Shown here piece after piece: positions 7,631-16,213 of a stretch of DNA of 64,000 nt. Source of the stretch: Ornatilinea apprima (GTDB taxonomy: Bacteria > Chloroflexota > Anaerolineae > Anaerolineales > Anaerolineaceae). Position 1 is the stretch's first letter; each line of letters opens with the position of its first letter. The notes beneath the pieces are model-generated. The model had not been told where the DNA came from. It saw only the letters and a program-made list of their open reading frames with translations, and made no database searches. Both the position numbers and the translations under genes were made by a program. The stretch spans positions 1 through 64,000 of the forward strand of contig NZ_LGCL01000004.1 in the NCBI RefSeq assembly GCF_001306115.1, written 5' to 3'.

Positions 7631-8623
7631 TTAAGTGAGCCCGATGAGCGCGCGCAGGGCGTCCAGATCACCCACCGCTTCGAGGCCGGCGTTGCGCCCG
7701 ATTTCATGGAACCATGTTTTTCCGCCCGGCCCCGAAAGGCGCACTTCCACCCGCGAAGTGAGGGTTTCGGCGATGCGCCGCCCCATTCCCTCGGGCGTGG
7801 GGGCCTGCAGCAGCCCGCCCTGAGTACGCTCGGCGCGCATCTCCAGGCGCAGACCGCCGCCGCGCACCACCCACAGCAGTTCATGCTCTAGCGCGCGAAA
7901 CACTTCCACCCGCGCGCCGGTGTAGGTGGCAAAACGGTGCAGGCGGCCTTCGCGCTCCAGGCCGATGATCATCCCGGCAAAAGACCGCCGCTGCCAGGGG
8001 ATGACGGCAATGGACGCGGTGAGACAGGTGTTGGGGCTGTCAAAATGATGGGTCTGCATCCACACCCAGGCCGAGGGAAACGCCCGCCCCCAGTCTTTTT
8101 CCATGTAGCCCGTCCCGCCGCTGAAATCCATCGTTTCGGCGTTGATGCGCAGGCGGCCCTGCAGGGAATGGTAGAAGCTCAACACACCGTGATAGCATTC
8201 CATCCCCGGCACCCAGGCGTACTAGCCCATCACCCCCGGTGAGAGCAGGCGCACCGGCCAGGGGCGCGGGGTTTCAAATTGCACCTGCCCGATCAGTTCC
8301 ATTTCTTCGCGGATGATTTGCAACTCAACCTGTTGGCTGGTAAAGCGGTTGGGGCCAATTTGCACTTCAAAGTGGTCTTTCGCCGCGGAAAATTCTTCCA
8401 GCGGGAAGGGCAGGTAATTCACCCGCCCGCTTTGACCATCAAGCACCTGAATAAAGGCATGCGAATCCGCGTGGTTTTTGCCTAAAAACACACCGGGGAT
8501 GACCACCCAGCGTTGGTCTTCTTCGCGATTGACCAGCTTAAAATACCAGCCCTCAAAGAACGGGGGTTGCGCCGTATGGCCGTGGTAGATTTCGGGATGA
8601 AGAATGGAATAAATGGAAGGCAT
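7631..8623 (-). pseudogene. Tocopherol-cyclase-like gene interrupted by an in-frame TAG
   Basis: The two halves are in the same frame. The upstream part (8222-8623) carries the family opening QPPFFEGWYFKLV and ends SPGVMG followed by TAG. The downstream part (7631-8221) continues at once with YAWVPGMECYHGVLSF, then DFSGGTGYMEKDWGRAFPSAWVWMQ, the family core. The stop at 8222-8224 needs only one base change (TGG to TAG, position 8223), and homologues I recall have an aromatic residue near here. The protein would be about 330 residues, a tocopherol-cyclase/lipocalin-like beta-barrel probably acting on a prenylated or lipid substrate. A recent nonsense mutation or a sequence error is likeliest. 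Confidence 0.75.
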
Positions 8624-8691
8624 GGCTGGCTCTTTCTGTCTTCTGATTTTCTGATCATGCCAGAATCATGCGCGCATTGCAAGGCCAGAGA

Positions 8692-9879
8692 TTAACGTTT
8701 CGGGGTGCGGGGTAAGAACAGCACCATTGGCGCTCCCAATAGATACAGGCCGGCGCTGCTCGCGAAGGCAGCCGTCAGGCCAAAGGTATCTCCCAACGCG
8801 CCAGCCACAATGGAAGCCAGAGATCCAATCAAAAAATTAAAACCCAAAAAAACACCCAGAGAAAATGCGCGGTTTTGGGGCGCGCTTTCTTGGATGAGGG
8901 CCATCATTGGCGGGTTGACACACAAAATACTGAAGCCCATCAACAGCAGCAGCGGAAGCCGCGCGGCAGATGGCGCCAGCACAAACGCGCCGGTCAGCAA
9001 GGGTGCGGTCATAATGGAAAACATAATCATCTTTTTGCGCCCCAGCCGGTCACTGAGCGACCCGCCCAGCAGCGCGCCAAACAGACCGGCGGCCTCATAG
9101 ATGGTTAAAGAAGCCCCTGCCAGCCACAGCGAAGCGCCCTTCTGCGTGAGATACACCGGCAAATATATGGCCATCGCGTTTTCCAGCATGGAGCGCATCA
9201 CCATGAGACCGATCAACGGCAGAAGCACCGGCTTCATTTGGCGCAGCGCGCCGCGCCACGGCAACCCTTCTGAAGCTTGCATTGCGTTCATTGGGATGGC
9301 GCGCAAGCGAAAATATAGGATGAAGGAGGCGGCCCAGCCCATCAGCATGGTGAAGGGTAACCCGGGCAGAGTCAACCAGCTTATCGCGCCAACGGCAATC
9401 AATGGACCCAACGTACGGCCCAACTCTCCACTCACCATCCAGTAGCTCATGCCGCGGCCCAACTGGCTGCCCGAGACTTGACCGGCCATGGCTGGCGCCA
9501 CCGAATGAAAAGCTGCCGAACTTAACCCTGCCACCAGCAGCAGCACCAGAATAGCCGTGTAACCAGGGGCGATTCCCAGCAGGCTCATAGCCGTGGCAGT
9601 CAAAGCTGGCGTCAGAATGGCGATCCAGCGCAGGTCGCGCCGGTCTGAAAGATGCCCCAGCAGCGGTTGCAGCATGGAAGGCAGACGCAAGCAGGCAGTA
9701 AACAACCCAACCTGGGTGTTGCTGAGACTGAACTTTTCGATCAGCAGCGGCGCCAGGCTGGGTAAAAAGGCCGGAAAAGTGTCGTGCATGGCGTGCGCGC
9801 TGGCAAAGGCGCTGACATTTGCAGCCTGAAACAATTCTTCGGTTGTCTTCTCTGGAACTGCGGAACGGATTTCTTCCAT
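8692..9879 (-). CDS. MFS transporter
   Basis: A 395-residue polytopic protein with about 12 membrane segments and the MFS layout: a QPLLGHLSDRRDLRW loop between TM2 and TM3 (motif A, about residues 72-86) and its repeat GGSLSDRLGRKKM in the second half. The N-terminal ~35 residues are cytoplasmic. The family moves small solutes by proton coupling. It resembles fosmidomycin-resistance/sugar-efflux-type carriers, but the substrate is unknown. It is a single gene with an extended -10 promoter about 35 bases upstream. Confidence 0.88.
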   Translation of the reverse strand: MEEIRSAVPEKTTEELFQAANVSAFASAHAMHDTFPAFLPSLAPLLIEKFSLSNTQVGLFTACLRLPSMLQPLLGHLSDRRDLRWIAILTPALTATAMSLLGIAPGYTAILVLLLVAGLSSAAFHSVAPAMAGQVSGSQLGRGMSYWMVSGELGRTLGPLIAVGAISWLTLPGLPFTMLMGWAASFILYFRLRAIPMNAMQASEGLPWRGALRQMKPVLLPLIGLMVMRSMLENAMAIYLPVYLTQKGASLWLAGASLTIYEAAGLFGALLGGSLSDRLGRKKMIMFSIMTAPLLTGAFVLAPSAARLPLLLLMGFSILCVNPPMMALIQESAPQNRAFSLGVFLGFNFLIGSLASIVAGALGDTFGLTAAFASSAGLYLLGAPMVLFLPRTPKR

Positions 9880-9913
9880 GCGGTCTCACTTTGGCCAGGG
9901 GTAATTATTGGCT

Positions 9914-9922
9914 ATTGTACCA
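9914..9922 (-). promoter_or_regulatory. Extended -10 promoter for the MFS gene
   Basis: The minus strand reads TGGTACAAT (TG-N-TACAAT), an extended -10 box. The predicted transcript start is near 9907, about 28 bases before the MFS start codon. The same TGGTAnAAT pattern precedes three other genes in the window. The -35 is weak. Confidence 0.5.
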
Positions 9923-9939
9923 GATGCAGCACCCTAATA

Positions 9940-9976
9940 AAAACTAGCGCCAGAGAGGGTGGAATTCCTCTCTGGC
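9940..9976 (-). terminator. Terminator of the AIM24 gene
   Basis: On the minus strand the 10-bp stem GCCAGAGAGG / CCTCTCTGGC is followed by CTAGTTTTTATT, about 50 bases after the AIM24 stop codon. Confidence 0.75.
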
Positions 9977-10025
9977 GGCCATTTAATGCGTTTAGATTTT
10001 GTTTTTTCTTCCGTTAATTCAGCGG

Positions 10026-10706
10026 TTAACCCTTGCTGGGGATGTAACGGGCGATCTTGCTGGCCAGGTTGGCAATCGGCATGGTTTGCATCCACACCCG
10101 CCCCGGGCCGGTGAGGGTGGCCAGGAAGAGGCCTTCACCGCTGAACATAATATTGGTAATTCCCTTGACCATCTGGATGTCGTACTGCACGGTCGGCTCA
10201 AACATGGCGATATGCCCGGGGTCTACTTTAATGCGCTGGCCGGCTTTGAGGGTGTAACCTTTCACCTCACCGGGGATTTCAAAGAACACGGTTCCGGGGC
10301 CAGTTACCTTTTGCAGAATGAAGCCCTCGCCGCCGAAAAAGCCGGCGCCCAGTTTTTTGCGGAAATGCATTTCCATCTGCACAGTGTTTTCCGCGCACAT
10401 AAAGGCGTCTTTCTGCGCGATCAGACTCTGGCCAGCCTCAAGTTTGATATCGATTACCTTGCCAGGCGCTTCAGGAGTAAACACCATAAAAGCCTGCGGC
10501 GCGGTACAGGTGTAAGTGGTCATAAATAACGATTCACCCGCCAGGGCGCGTCCCAAACCAGCCATCAGACCGCCGCGCGTATTGGTGGCCATTTCAATGC
10601 CGTCGCTCATCCAAGACATGCCGCCCGATTCGGTGAACATGGCTTCGCCCTGTGTGAGATGCACTTCCAATGCCTGCAAAACAGTGCCGTCAATTTTGTA
10701 CTGCAT
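10026..10706 (-). CDS. AIM24 family protein (TIGR00266)
   Basis: A 226-residue all-beta protein of the AIM24/TIGR00266 family. Typical features are EVHLTQGEAMFTESGGMSWMSDGI near the N-terminus, GGL..GLGRALAGESLFMTTYT in the centre, and a C-terminal glycine-rich repeat with GEGLFLATLTGPGRVWMQ. The fold is a beta-helix-like double barrel. Yeast Aim24 is mitochondrial, and bacterial members have no settled function. AGGAGGAACCGT precedes the ATG at 10704-10706. It is monocistronic, with its own terminator. Confidence 0.9.
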   Translation of the reverse strand: MQYKIDGTVLQALEVHLTQGEAMFTESGGMSWMSDGIEMATNTRGGLMAGLGRALAGESLFMTTYTCTAPQAFMVFTPEAPGKVIDIKLEAGQSLIAQKDAFMCAENTVQMEMHFRKKLGAGFFGGEGFILQKVTGPGTVFFEIPGEVKGYTLKAGQRIKVDPGHIAMFEPTVQYDIQMVKGITNIMFSGEGLFLATLTGPGRVWMQTMPIANLASKIARYIPSKG

Positions 10707-10924
10707 ACGGTTCCTCCTGTATTAAGACCCACAATGTGTAAAAATGTGCTGTTGATTTATTGTACAGCGAGTTATCCCATTGTGGAAAGCGGTTTCAAAG
10801 CAATTGCGTCAAAACCATTTTTTGTGGATACAAAAAATAAGGAGCACTTATGGGATTGTGGAGGCGTACTGGTTTGTTCAGGCAGGCCTGGAAAAACCGC
10901 AATGCCAGTTGGCCGGTTCTTCAC
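10707..10924. other. Intergenic region upstream of the AIM24 gene
   Basis: 218 bases without a gene. The AIM24 promoter probably lies here; TACAAT on the minus strand near 10759-10764 is the best -10. A short plus-strand frame beginning inside the region overlaps the IMPase gene antisense and is not supported. No repeat or stable hairpin is seen. Confidence 0.4.
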
Positions 10925-11716
10925 TTACGAGCGGGTCAGGCCCAGGCGCAGCACATCCAGCATCTGCGGCTGCAAGCGCGGGTTGGCGCAGGCCAGGTCG
11001 TAGGGCGGTTTGAAATAGGCTTCGTCACCGCGCAGGGTGGTAACGCGCCCGCCGGCCTCTTCCACAATCAAGCCGCCGGCGGCCACGTCCCAGGAATGGA
11101 TGCCGATTTCCCAGTAGCCATCCAGTCGCCCGGCGGCTACATAACACAGGTCCAGGGCCGCCGACCCCAGGCGGCGCACCGAGCGCGCGCGCATGCAAAA
11201 ATGGGTAAAGTGGTCGAGGTTGGTGGCTTCCTGCTCGCGGATGGTGTAAGGGAAGCCCGTAACCAGCAGCGCGCTGACCAGTTCCTCCGTTTGCGAAACG
11301 TGGATGGGCGCGTCGTTCAGCCACGCGCCCTGGCCGCGCCGCGCGCTGAACATCTCGTCGCGCATGGGGTCGTAGACCACGCCCAACTGCACCGCGCCGT
11401 CCCAGGCGCAGGCCAGCGACACTGAAAAGATCGGCACACCGTGAGCGTAATTCACCGTACCGTCCAGCGGGTCGATATGCCACACGCGCCCGTTTTCGCC
11501 CTGGGTCAGCCCGCCCTCTTCACCCTGAATGGTGTCGCCGGGGAAGCGGCTTAAGACCTGGCCGGTCAAAAATTCTTCCGACTGCCGGTCAATTTCGGTA
11601 ACAATATCGGTCAAGCTTTTATAGTCAACCTGGTGCTGGCGGCCAAAGCCCTCGCGCAGAATCGCGCCGGCCTGGCGCGCCAGAATTTTCAAATCGAGTA
11701 GTTGTGGTTGTGTCAT
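10925..11716 (-). CDS. Inositol-monophosphatase-family phosphatase
   Basis: A 263-residue enzyme of the IMPase/FBPase/CysQ superfamily. The metal-binding residues are present: Glu in GEEGG (about residues 65-69), then WHIDPLDGTVNYAHG (79-93, the DPxDGT motif), and the third Asp in WDVAAGGLIVEEAGG near residue 207. Such enzymes dephosphorylate inositol phosphate, fructose-1,6-bisphosphate, histidinol phosphate or adenosine 3',5'-bisphosphate in a Mg-dependent way. Sequence alone does not choose between these. The ribosome site is weak, and the gene is monocistronic. Confidence 0.88.
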   Translation of the reverse strand: MTQPQLLDLKILARQAGAILREGFGRQHQVDYKSLTDIVTEIDRQSEEFLTGQVLSRFPGDTIQGEEGGLTQGENGRVWHIDPLDGTVNYAHGVPIFSVSLACAWDGAVQLGVVYDPMRDEMFSARRGQGAWLNDAPIHVSQTEELVSALLVTGFPYTIREQEATNLDHFTHFCMRARSVRRLGSAALDLCYVAAGRLDGYWEIGIHSWDVAAGGLIVEEAGGRVTTLRGDEAYFKPPYDLACANPRLQPQMLDVLRLGLTRS

Positions 11717-11774
11717 CTTGCTGTTCGTTCGCTTTCATTCCATTAATTTACCGGCTGGCAACGTGCCGCGCGCA

Positions 11775-11805
11775 ACAAAAACCGGCCCGCTGGCGTGCGG
11801 ACCGG
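11775..11805 (-). terminator. Terminator of the response-regulator gene
   Basis: On the minus strand a 9-bp stem with one G-T pair (CCGGTCCGC / GCGGGCCGG) is followed by TTTTTG. It lies 25 bases after the stop codon. Confidence 0.75.
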
Positions 11806-11830
11806 GTGCGTGCCGGTATTCGCGGAGACA

Positions 11831-12481
11831 CTAATCGTTCTGCTGTGAAGTTTTTCCCGCGCTGCGCAGCTCTTCCAGAGTCTGGTACAGTCGTTCCAAC
11901 TCGGACTGAATTTTATCACGGTCATCAATCACCTGTTTGAGCAGGGCCTCAAACGCCGGGCGCTGGTGATCGGGCAGGGTTTTGAGCAAGCGCTCGGTGC
12001 GCTGGATCTGGGTATTCTTGTGCGCCAGTTTATTCTCCAGCCGCTCGCGGTAGCCCACATAAAAATCACGCGCCGGCATGGGATCCAGTTGGCTGCCTGG
12101 CCCCTGGGTGAGAATCTCGGCCACGGTGAGCAGAAAATCTTCGGTGTCAATCGGCTTTTCAATGAAGCGCACCCCACCCAACTGCAGGGCAAAATTTTTA
12201 TCGTCTTGGGTAAGGTAGGTGGCCGAGATGAAAATGATGGGAATGCGGCTGGTGCGCGGGTCTTTGCGTAAATTGAAGGCCAGCGCGTACCCGTCCATTT
12301 TGGGCATGAGGATATCGGTAATCACCAGCGAGGGGTGCTCATTCTCCATGATAGCCAGTGCTTCTTCGCCGTCCCGCGCGGTGATCACCGGGTAGCCCTT
12401 AAATCGCAGGGTTACTTCCAGCAGTTCAAGCAGGTGCGGGGTGTCTTCCACCACCAGGATCGGGCCAAATTGCACATTCAT
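11831..12481 (-). CDS. Response regulator: receiver domain plus coiled-coil tail
   Basis: A 216-residue protein. Residues 6-125 are a CheY-like receiver with the acidic pair Glu12/Asp13, phospho-acceptor Asp56 in LVITDILMPKMDG, Ser in IIFISATY and Lys in FIEKPID. After about residue 140 the chain is a long charged helical segment (LENKLAHKNTQIQRTERLL..., then a second Q/E-rich stretch), probably a coiled coil. There is no DNA-binding or enzymatic output domain, so it likely signals by protein contact. No histidine kinase is adjacent. It has its own terminator. Confidence 0.88.
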   Translation of the reverse strand: MNVQFGPILVVEDTPHLLELLEVTLRFKGYPVITARDGEEALAIMENEHPSLVITDILMPKMDGYALAFNLRKDPRTSRIPIIFISATYLTQDDKNFALQLGGVRFIEKPIDTEDFLLTVAEILTQGPGSQLDPMPARDFYVGYRERLENKLAHKNTQIQRTERLLKTLPDHQRPAFEALLKQVIDDRDKIQSELERLYQTLEELRSAGKTSQQND

Positions 12482-12555
12482 ACTTTGATTTTAACCGCTT
12501 TGAGACACGGATTTCAACTATGTGTATTTACAGTTTTGCAAGCAGTCCGCGCATT

Positions 12556-13191
12556 TTACAACTCACCGTTTGATTCAGCGATCAGCCGCTCAAAAAAGGC
12601 GCGGATATAGGCGTCGCGCTCTTCAGCCAGCTTTTTCGCGGCGTGGGTGAAGAGGCGCTCTTTGATTTTAACCAGCTTGAAGAGATGCTCATGATAGGCG
12701 CTGTGCGGCTCGCCGGGTTCTTTTTCTCCGCTGGCTAAAAAGCGCGCCGAAGGCTCAGCGTAGATGGGCTGCCCGGCCAGGGTGGCGTAAGCCACCACAC
12801 GCACCACGCCAATCGCGCCCAGCACATCCAGCTTGTCGGCATCGAAGAGCACTTTAGCTTCCACCGTCTGCGGCTCATCGCCGTTATGGCGAAAGCGGTG
12901 CGCGCGAATGCAGTGCTGCACCGCCGCGATGCGCTCAGGCGGCCAGCCTTCTTCGGCCAGCACACCGGCGGCAAATTCGGCTGAGGCAATGTGATGCTCT
13001 TTGCGCTGCTGGCTGCCGGCCGCGCTGTCGGCCACGTCGTGCAGCAAGGCCGCGGCGCGTACAATCTCCAGGTCGGCATTTTCTGCCTGCGCCAGGCGCT
13101 CGGCGGTGCGGTAAACGCGCAGCACATGGTCAAAGTTATGCACCGATTCGGCGCTCTGGTACCATTGGCGGGCTTGTTCCAGGGTGGGCAT
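12556..13191 (-). CDS. HD-domain phosphohydrolase
   Basis: A 211-residue protein with the HD-domain metal ligands: His22 in NFDHVLRVY, His51-Asp52 in AALLHDVADSA, and a later Asp in LFDADKLDVLG. Proteins of this size (YfbR/YedJ-like) hydrolyse nucleotides or other phosphomonoesters. The start was set at MPTLEQ (13189-13191), which has GGAAGGAAA upstream, rather than the open upstream codons that overlap hutI. It begins about 20 bases after the hutI stop, making it the last gene of the MFS-hutI-HD operon. Confidence 0.82.
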   Translation of the reverse strand: MPTLEQARQWYQSAESVHNFDHVLRVYRTAERLAQAENADLEIVRAAALLHDVADSAAGSQQRKEHHIASAEFAAGVLAEEGWPPERIAAVQHCIRAHRFRHNGDEPQTVEAKVLFDADKLDVLGAIGVVRVVAYATLAGQPIYAEPSARFLASGEKEPGEPHSAYHEHLFKLVKIKERLFTHAAKKLAEERDAYIRAFFERLIAESNGEL

Positions 13192-13211
13192 GTTGTCTGG
13201 TTTCCTTCCAA

Positions 13212-14474
13212 TCAAATGATGGGCGCGTTGTAAACCACTTCGCCTTTTTTAATCACCGTTTGCACCTGGTTAACGCCAAAGCGGTAGGCCAGGTCGCGAA
13301 AATCGCCGCTTTGCAGCACCAGCGCGTCGGCCTGTTTGCCTGCTTCCAGCGAGCCAACCAGCCCATCGCGCCGCACGGCGGCCGCGGCGTTGATGGTGGC
13401 GGCGCAAAGCGCTTCGGCGGGGGTCAAGCGCATAGCGCGGCAGGCCAGGGCGAGCACAAACTGCATATTCTCGCACCAGGCCGGGCCGGGATTCAGGTCG
13501 GTGGCCAGGGCCAACATCCCGCCAGCAGCGATGATCTGCTGCGCGGGGGTGTACTCATGCTGTCCCAGGCCAAACGGCGTACAGGGCAGCGACACCGCCA
13601 CCGTATCAGAGCGCGCCAGGGCTTCGATATCGCGCGGCGAGGTTTTCACCAGGTGATCGGCCGAGACCGCGCCCAGCTCAGCCGCCAGGCTGGCCGCGCC
13701 GATGTTTTCAAACTCGTCCACATGCAGCTTAAGCGGAAAACCCAGCGCGCGCGCCGCCAGCAGAATCTGGCGCGTCTGCTCCAGGTCAAACACACCCTTC
13801 TCGCTGAACACGTCCACAAAGGGCAGGGCGCGCGCGGCGGCATTTTGCTGCCACCAATCGCGCACAGCAGGCAGCATCACCGCGCAGATGTGGTCGGTGA
13901 AGGCCTGCGCGTCGCCGTTGAACTCCGGCGCCACGGCGTGCGCGCCCATAAAGGTAGGCGCAATCTCCAGCGGACCCTCCTCATCCAGCGCCAACAGCAC
14001 TTCCAACTGCGCCAGCTCCGAGGCCAGGTCCAGGCCGTAGCCGGTTTTGGCTTCAACGGTGGTGGTACCGTGGGCCAGCATGCGCCGGGCCCGCTGGCGG
14101 GTTTGCGCCAGTAATTCATCGCGGCTGGCCTGGCGCGTGGCGCGCACCGTGGCGGCGATCCCGCCTCCGGCGGCCATAATTTCCATATAAGACTTGCCCT
14201 GCAGGCGCATTTCAAATTCGGCCGCGCGGTCGCCGGCCCACACCAGGTGGGTGTGCGGGTCTACCAGGCCGGGCATCACCACCCGCCCGCGCGCGTCCAG
14301 GCGCTCGGCGCGCGGGTAGCGCGCCAGCAGCGCGGCGCTTTCGCCCACAGCGGCGATGCGACCCGCTTCCATTAACATGGCTCCATCGGCGATAATTTCC
14401 AGGCGGTTCATATCGGCTCCGCGGCGCGGGCCGCCGGCCAGCGTAACCAACTGTGATGCGGAATGGATGAGCAT
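13212..14474 (-). CDS. hutI: Imidazolonepropionase
   Basis: A 420-residue amidohydrolase, the normal HutI length. The metal-binding HxH is in DPHTHLVWAGDRAAEFEMRLQG (about residues 71-92), followed by GGGIAATV.ATR, the later ligands in LKLHVDEFEN and SADHLVK, and the catalytic Asp in LATDLNPG. HutI opens 4-imidazolone-5-propanoate to N-formimino-L-glutamate, step three of histidine breakdown. No hutH, hutU or hutG is adjacent; the neighbours are an MFS carrier upstream and an HD hydrolase downstream. AAGGAGGTG overlaps the MFS stop codon, so translation is coupled. Confidence 0.92.
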   Translation of the reverse strand: MLIHSASQLVTLAGGPRRGADMNRLEIIADGAMLMEAGRIAAVGESAALLARYPRAERLDARGRVVMPGLVDPHTHLVWAGDRAAEFEMRLQGKSYMEIMAAGGGIAATVRATRQASRDELLAQTRQRARRMLAHGTTTVEAKTGYGLDLASELAQLEVLLALDEEGPLEIAPTFMGAHAVAPEFNGDAQAFTDHICAVMLPAVRDWWQQNAAARALPFVDVFSEKGVFDLEQTRQILLAARALGFPLKLHVDEFENIGAASLAAELGAVSADHLVKTSPRDIEALARSDTVAVSLPCTPFGLGQHEYTPAQQIIAAGGMLALATDLNPGPAWCENMQFVLALACRAMRLTPAEALCAATINAAAAVRRDGLVGSLEAGKQADALVLQSGDFRDLAYRFGVNQVQTVIKKGEVVYNAPII

Positions 14475-14485
14475 TTCACACCTCC

Positions 14486-15727
14486 TTACACGGGTTTCTC
14501 GCCGGTTTGCTGTCCGTGAGCGTCCATTCGAATTTGAGAAAGGGCCGCGATGGCCAGCACATCAAAGAGCAGAGCGGCCAGCAAATTGGCCCAAATGCCA
14601 AACGAAGTAAACAGACGCGCCGAAAGGAACGCGCCCACCCCGCGCCCGGCGGAGAGCGCGGCCACGTTCAACCCCAGCATGGTGGCGCGCGCGCCCGGCA
14701 CAATTTCGGTCACAATGGGCATGCTGCTGACAACCGTAATCTCGTAGCTGATGTAGAAGAGAAACAGACCCACCAGCGCGCCCGGCAGTGAACGCCCCAA
14801 GAAGGGCAGTGCCAGCGAGACCAGGCAGTTGGCCGTCAGGCCAATGAAAATGGCGCGCTGCTTGCCAATCCGGTCTACCCAACCGGCAGTCAGCGACTCG
14901 CCGCCCAGTTCGGCAATCCCAATCACCGCCGAAGCCGCCCCCAGCGCGGCAATTTTCAAGCCAAAGGAATCCTCCAGCCACACACCAAACACCACGCCAA
15001 ACACGTCGTTGGCGATATTGTACAAGAGACCCATCAATAGCGCCGCCACAGCCGCTTTCGACGCCACAATCTGGCGCGCCCCATCCAGCAGACTGGCTGC
15101 CTGCCCGCGCGCGCCATCCGGCGCGTCGGCTGGCACCACCGAGAGCACCACCACAAAGACGATGATGCTTAACACCGCCAGAATGGGAAAGACGGCAAAC
15201 CAGCCGTAGGTTTCGAACAGCAGCCCCACCAGCGGAATACCAGCGAAAAAGCTGGCTGCCCAACTGATCTCGACCAGCGCCAGCACGCGCCCGCGCTGAA
15301 AGTAGGGGACGTGATCGGAGATATAGGCCTGGATGGACGGAGCGAAGATGAAAACACCCAGCGAGTGCAGGCACAGCGTCAGCACAAACACCGGGTACAC
15401 CGGCCAAATCAGAATCGCCAGCGAGCCCAGCACAAACAGGCCAACCCCCAGCAGCATACCGGTTTTACGCCCGTAACGGTCAGCAATGGGGGTGATGAAC
15501 GGCGTCAGAATGCCGCCCAGCGAGCGGTAGGTGATCACCGAAGAGATGGCGTACAGGTCTACTCCCAGGCCGCGCGCGAAGAACGCAAGGAATGGGTACA
15601 CCATGCGCAGGCTGATGTTGAACACAAAACGGCTGAGCCCAAACAGGGTTACCTGACCGGCCAGGCTGACCGGACGGCGCGCGGTGATTGACGAAGCGGA
15701 AACAGGATCAAAAGGGGAGTGACTCAT
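14486..15727 (-). CDS. MFS transporter, first gene of the MFS-hutI-HD operon
   Basis: A 413-residue, 12-segment MFS protein. The motif-A loop is ITPIADRYGRKTGM (about residues 78-91), with a weaker second-half copy at GWVDRIGKQRAIF. The N-terminus is a short polar tail followed by VTLFGLSRFVFNISLRMVYPFLAFFARG. It is immediately upstream of hutI (11 bases), so histidine, urocanate or another imidazole compound is a reasonable but unproven substrate. A GGTACAAT -10-like site lies on the minus strand at 15770-15777. Confidence 0.87.
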   Translation of the reverse strand: MSHSPFDPVSASSITARRPVSLAGQVTLFGLSRFVFNISLRMVYPFLAFFARGLGVDLYAISSVITYRSLGGILTPFITPIADRYGRKTGMLLGVGLFVLGSLAILIWPVYPVFVLTLCLHSLGVFIFAPSIQAYISDHVPYFQRGRVLALVEISWAASFFAGIPLVGLLFETYGWFAVFPILAVLSIIVFVVVLSVVPADAPDGARGQAASLLDGARQIVASKAAVAALLMGLLYNIANDVFGVVFGVWLEDSFGLKIAALGAASAVIGIAELGGESLTAGWVDRIGKQRAIFIGLTANCLVSLALPFLGRSLPGALVGLFLFYISYEITVVSSMPIVTEIVPGARATMLGLNVAALSAGRGVGAFLSARLFTSFGIWANLLAALLFDVLAIAALSQIRMDAHGQQTGEKPV

Positions 15728-15866
15728 ACAGCAATACCACTGTGTTGAGAGGGGAAAAGATTTCTACTGATTGTACCTTGAATTGGCGCGCGCAAATCAA
15801 CTGGTTCTCTTCATCAGAGCAACTTGCAGACGGACTTTCTATGGAACAAAGCCTGGCGAGAATGAC

Positions 15867-15899
15867 AAAAAAATAACCTCCCCGGAAAGGGAAGGTTAT
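15867..15899 (-). terminator. Terminator of the Rrf2 / 77-aa gene pair
   Basis: On the minus strand ATAACCT...AGGTTAT, extended by CCC/GGG, forms a hairpin followed by seven Ts. It lies 34 bases after the 77-residue gene. Confidence 0.8.
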
Positions 15900-15932
15900 C
15901 GCAAAAAGCAATTTTTAGCGGCCGCGCGGTTG

Positions 15933-16166
15933 CTACGGCAGGTAGGTGAAGTAGACCTGGCGTTGATTGTACGCCGAAACGATGCCCGCCTGTTTTAAGG
16001 ATTCCAGCTGCGCGTCTGGCGCAACCACCGCGCCCGCCACCGCATGCCTCTCCAGAAAGCCTCCTTCGCGCACATCCTGAAAGCGGTCATCCCCCCAATC
16101 CACCACAATCTCACCGCCCGACAAAACCAATACCCACTGGCGGTCGATAGACAAGCCGTGAGACAT
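15933..16166 (-). CDS. Hypothetical protein (77 aa) downstream of Rrf2
   Basis: A small protein I do not recognise. It is beta-rich in prediction (IDRQWVLVLSGGEIVVDWGDDRFQDVREGG), with no cysteines, no membrane segment and no known motif. AAGGGGGTG with good spacing precedes the ATG, it begins 47 bases after the Rrf2 stop on the same strand, and a strong terminator follows. Together these support a real gene co-transcribed with the regulator. It may be an effector or anti-regulator partner, which is inference only. Confidence 0.6.
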   Translation of the reverse strand: MSHGLSIDRQWVLVLSGGEIVVDWGDDRFQDVREGGFLERHAVAGAVVAPDAQLESLKQAGIVSAYNQRQVYFTYLP

Positions 16167-16213
16167 TCACACCCCCTTATTCTCTGATGATACCGGCGGA
16201 TGAGAGCTGCCGG

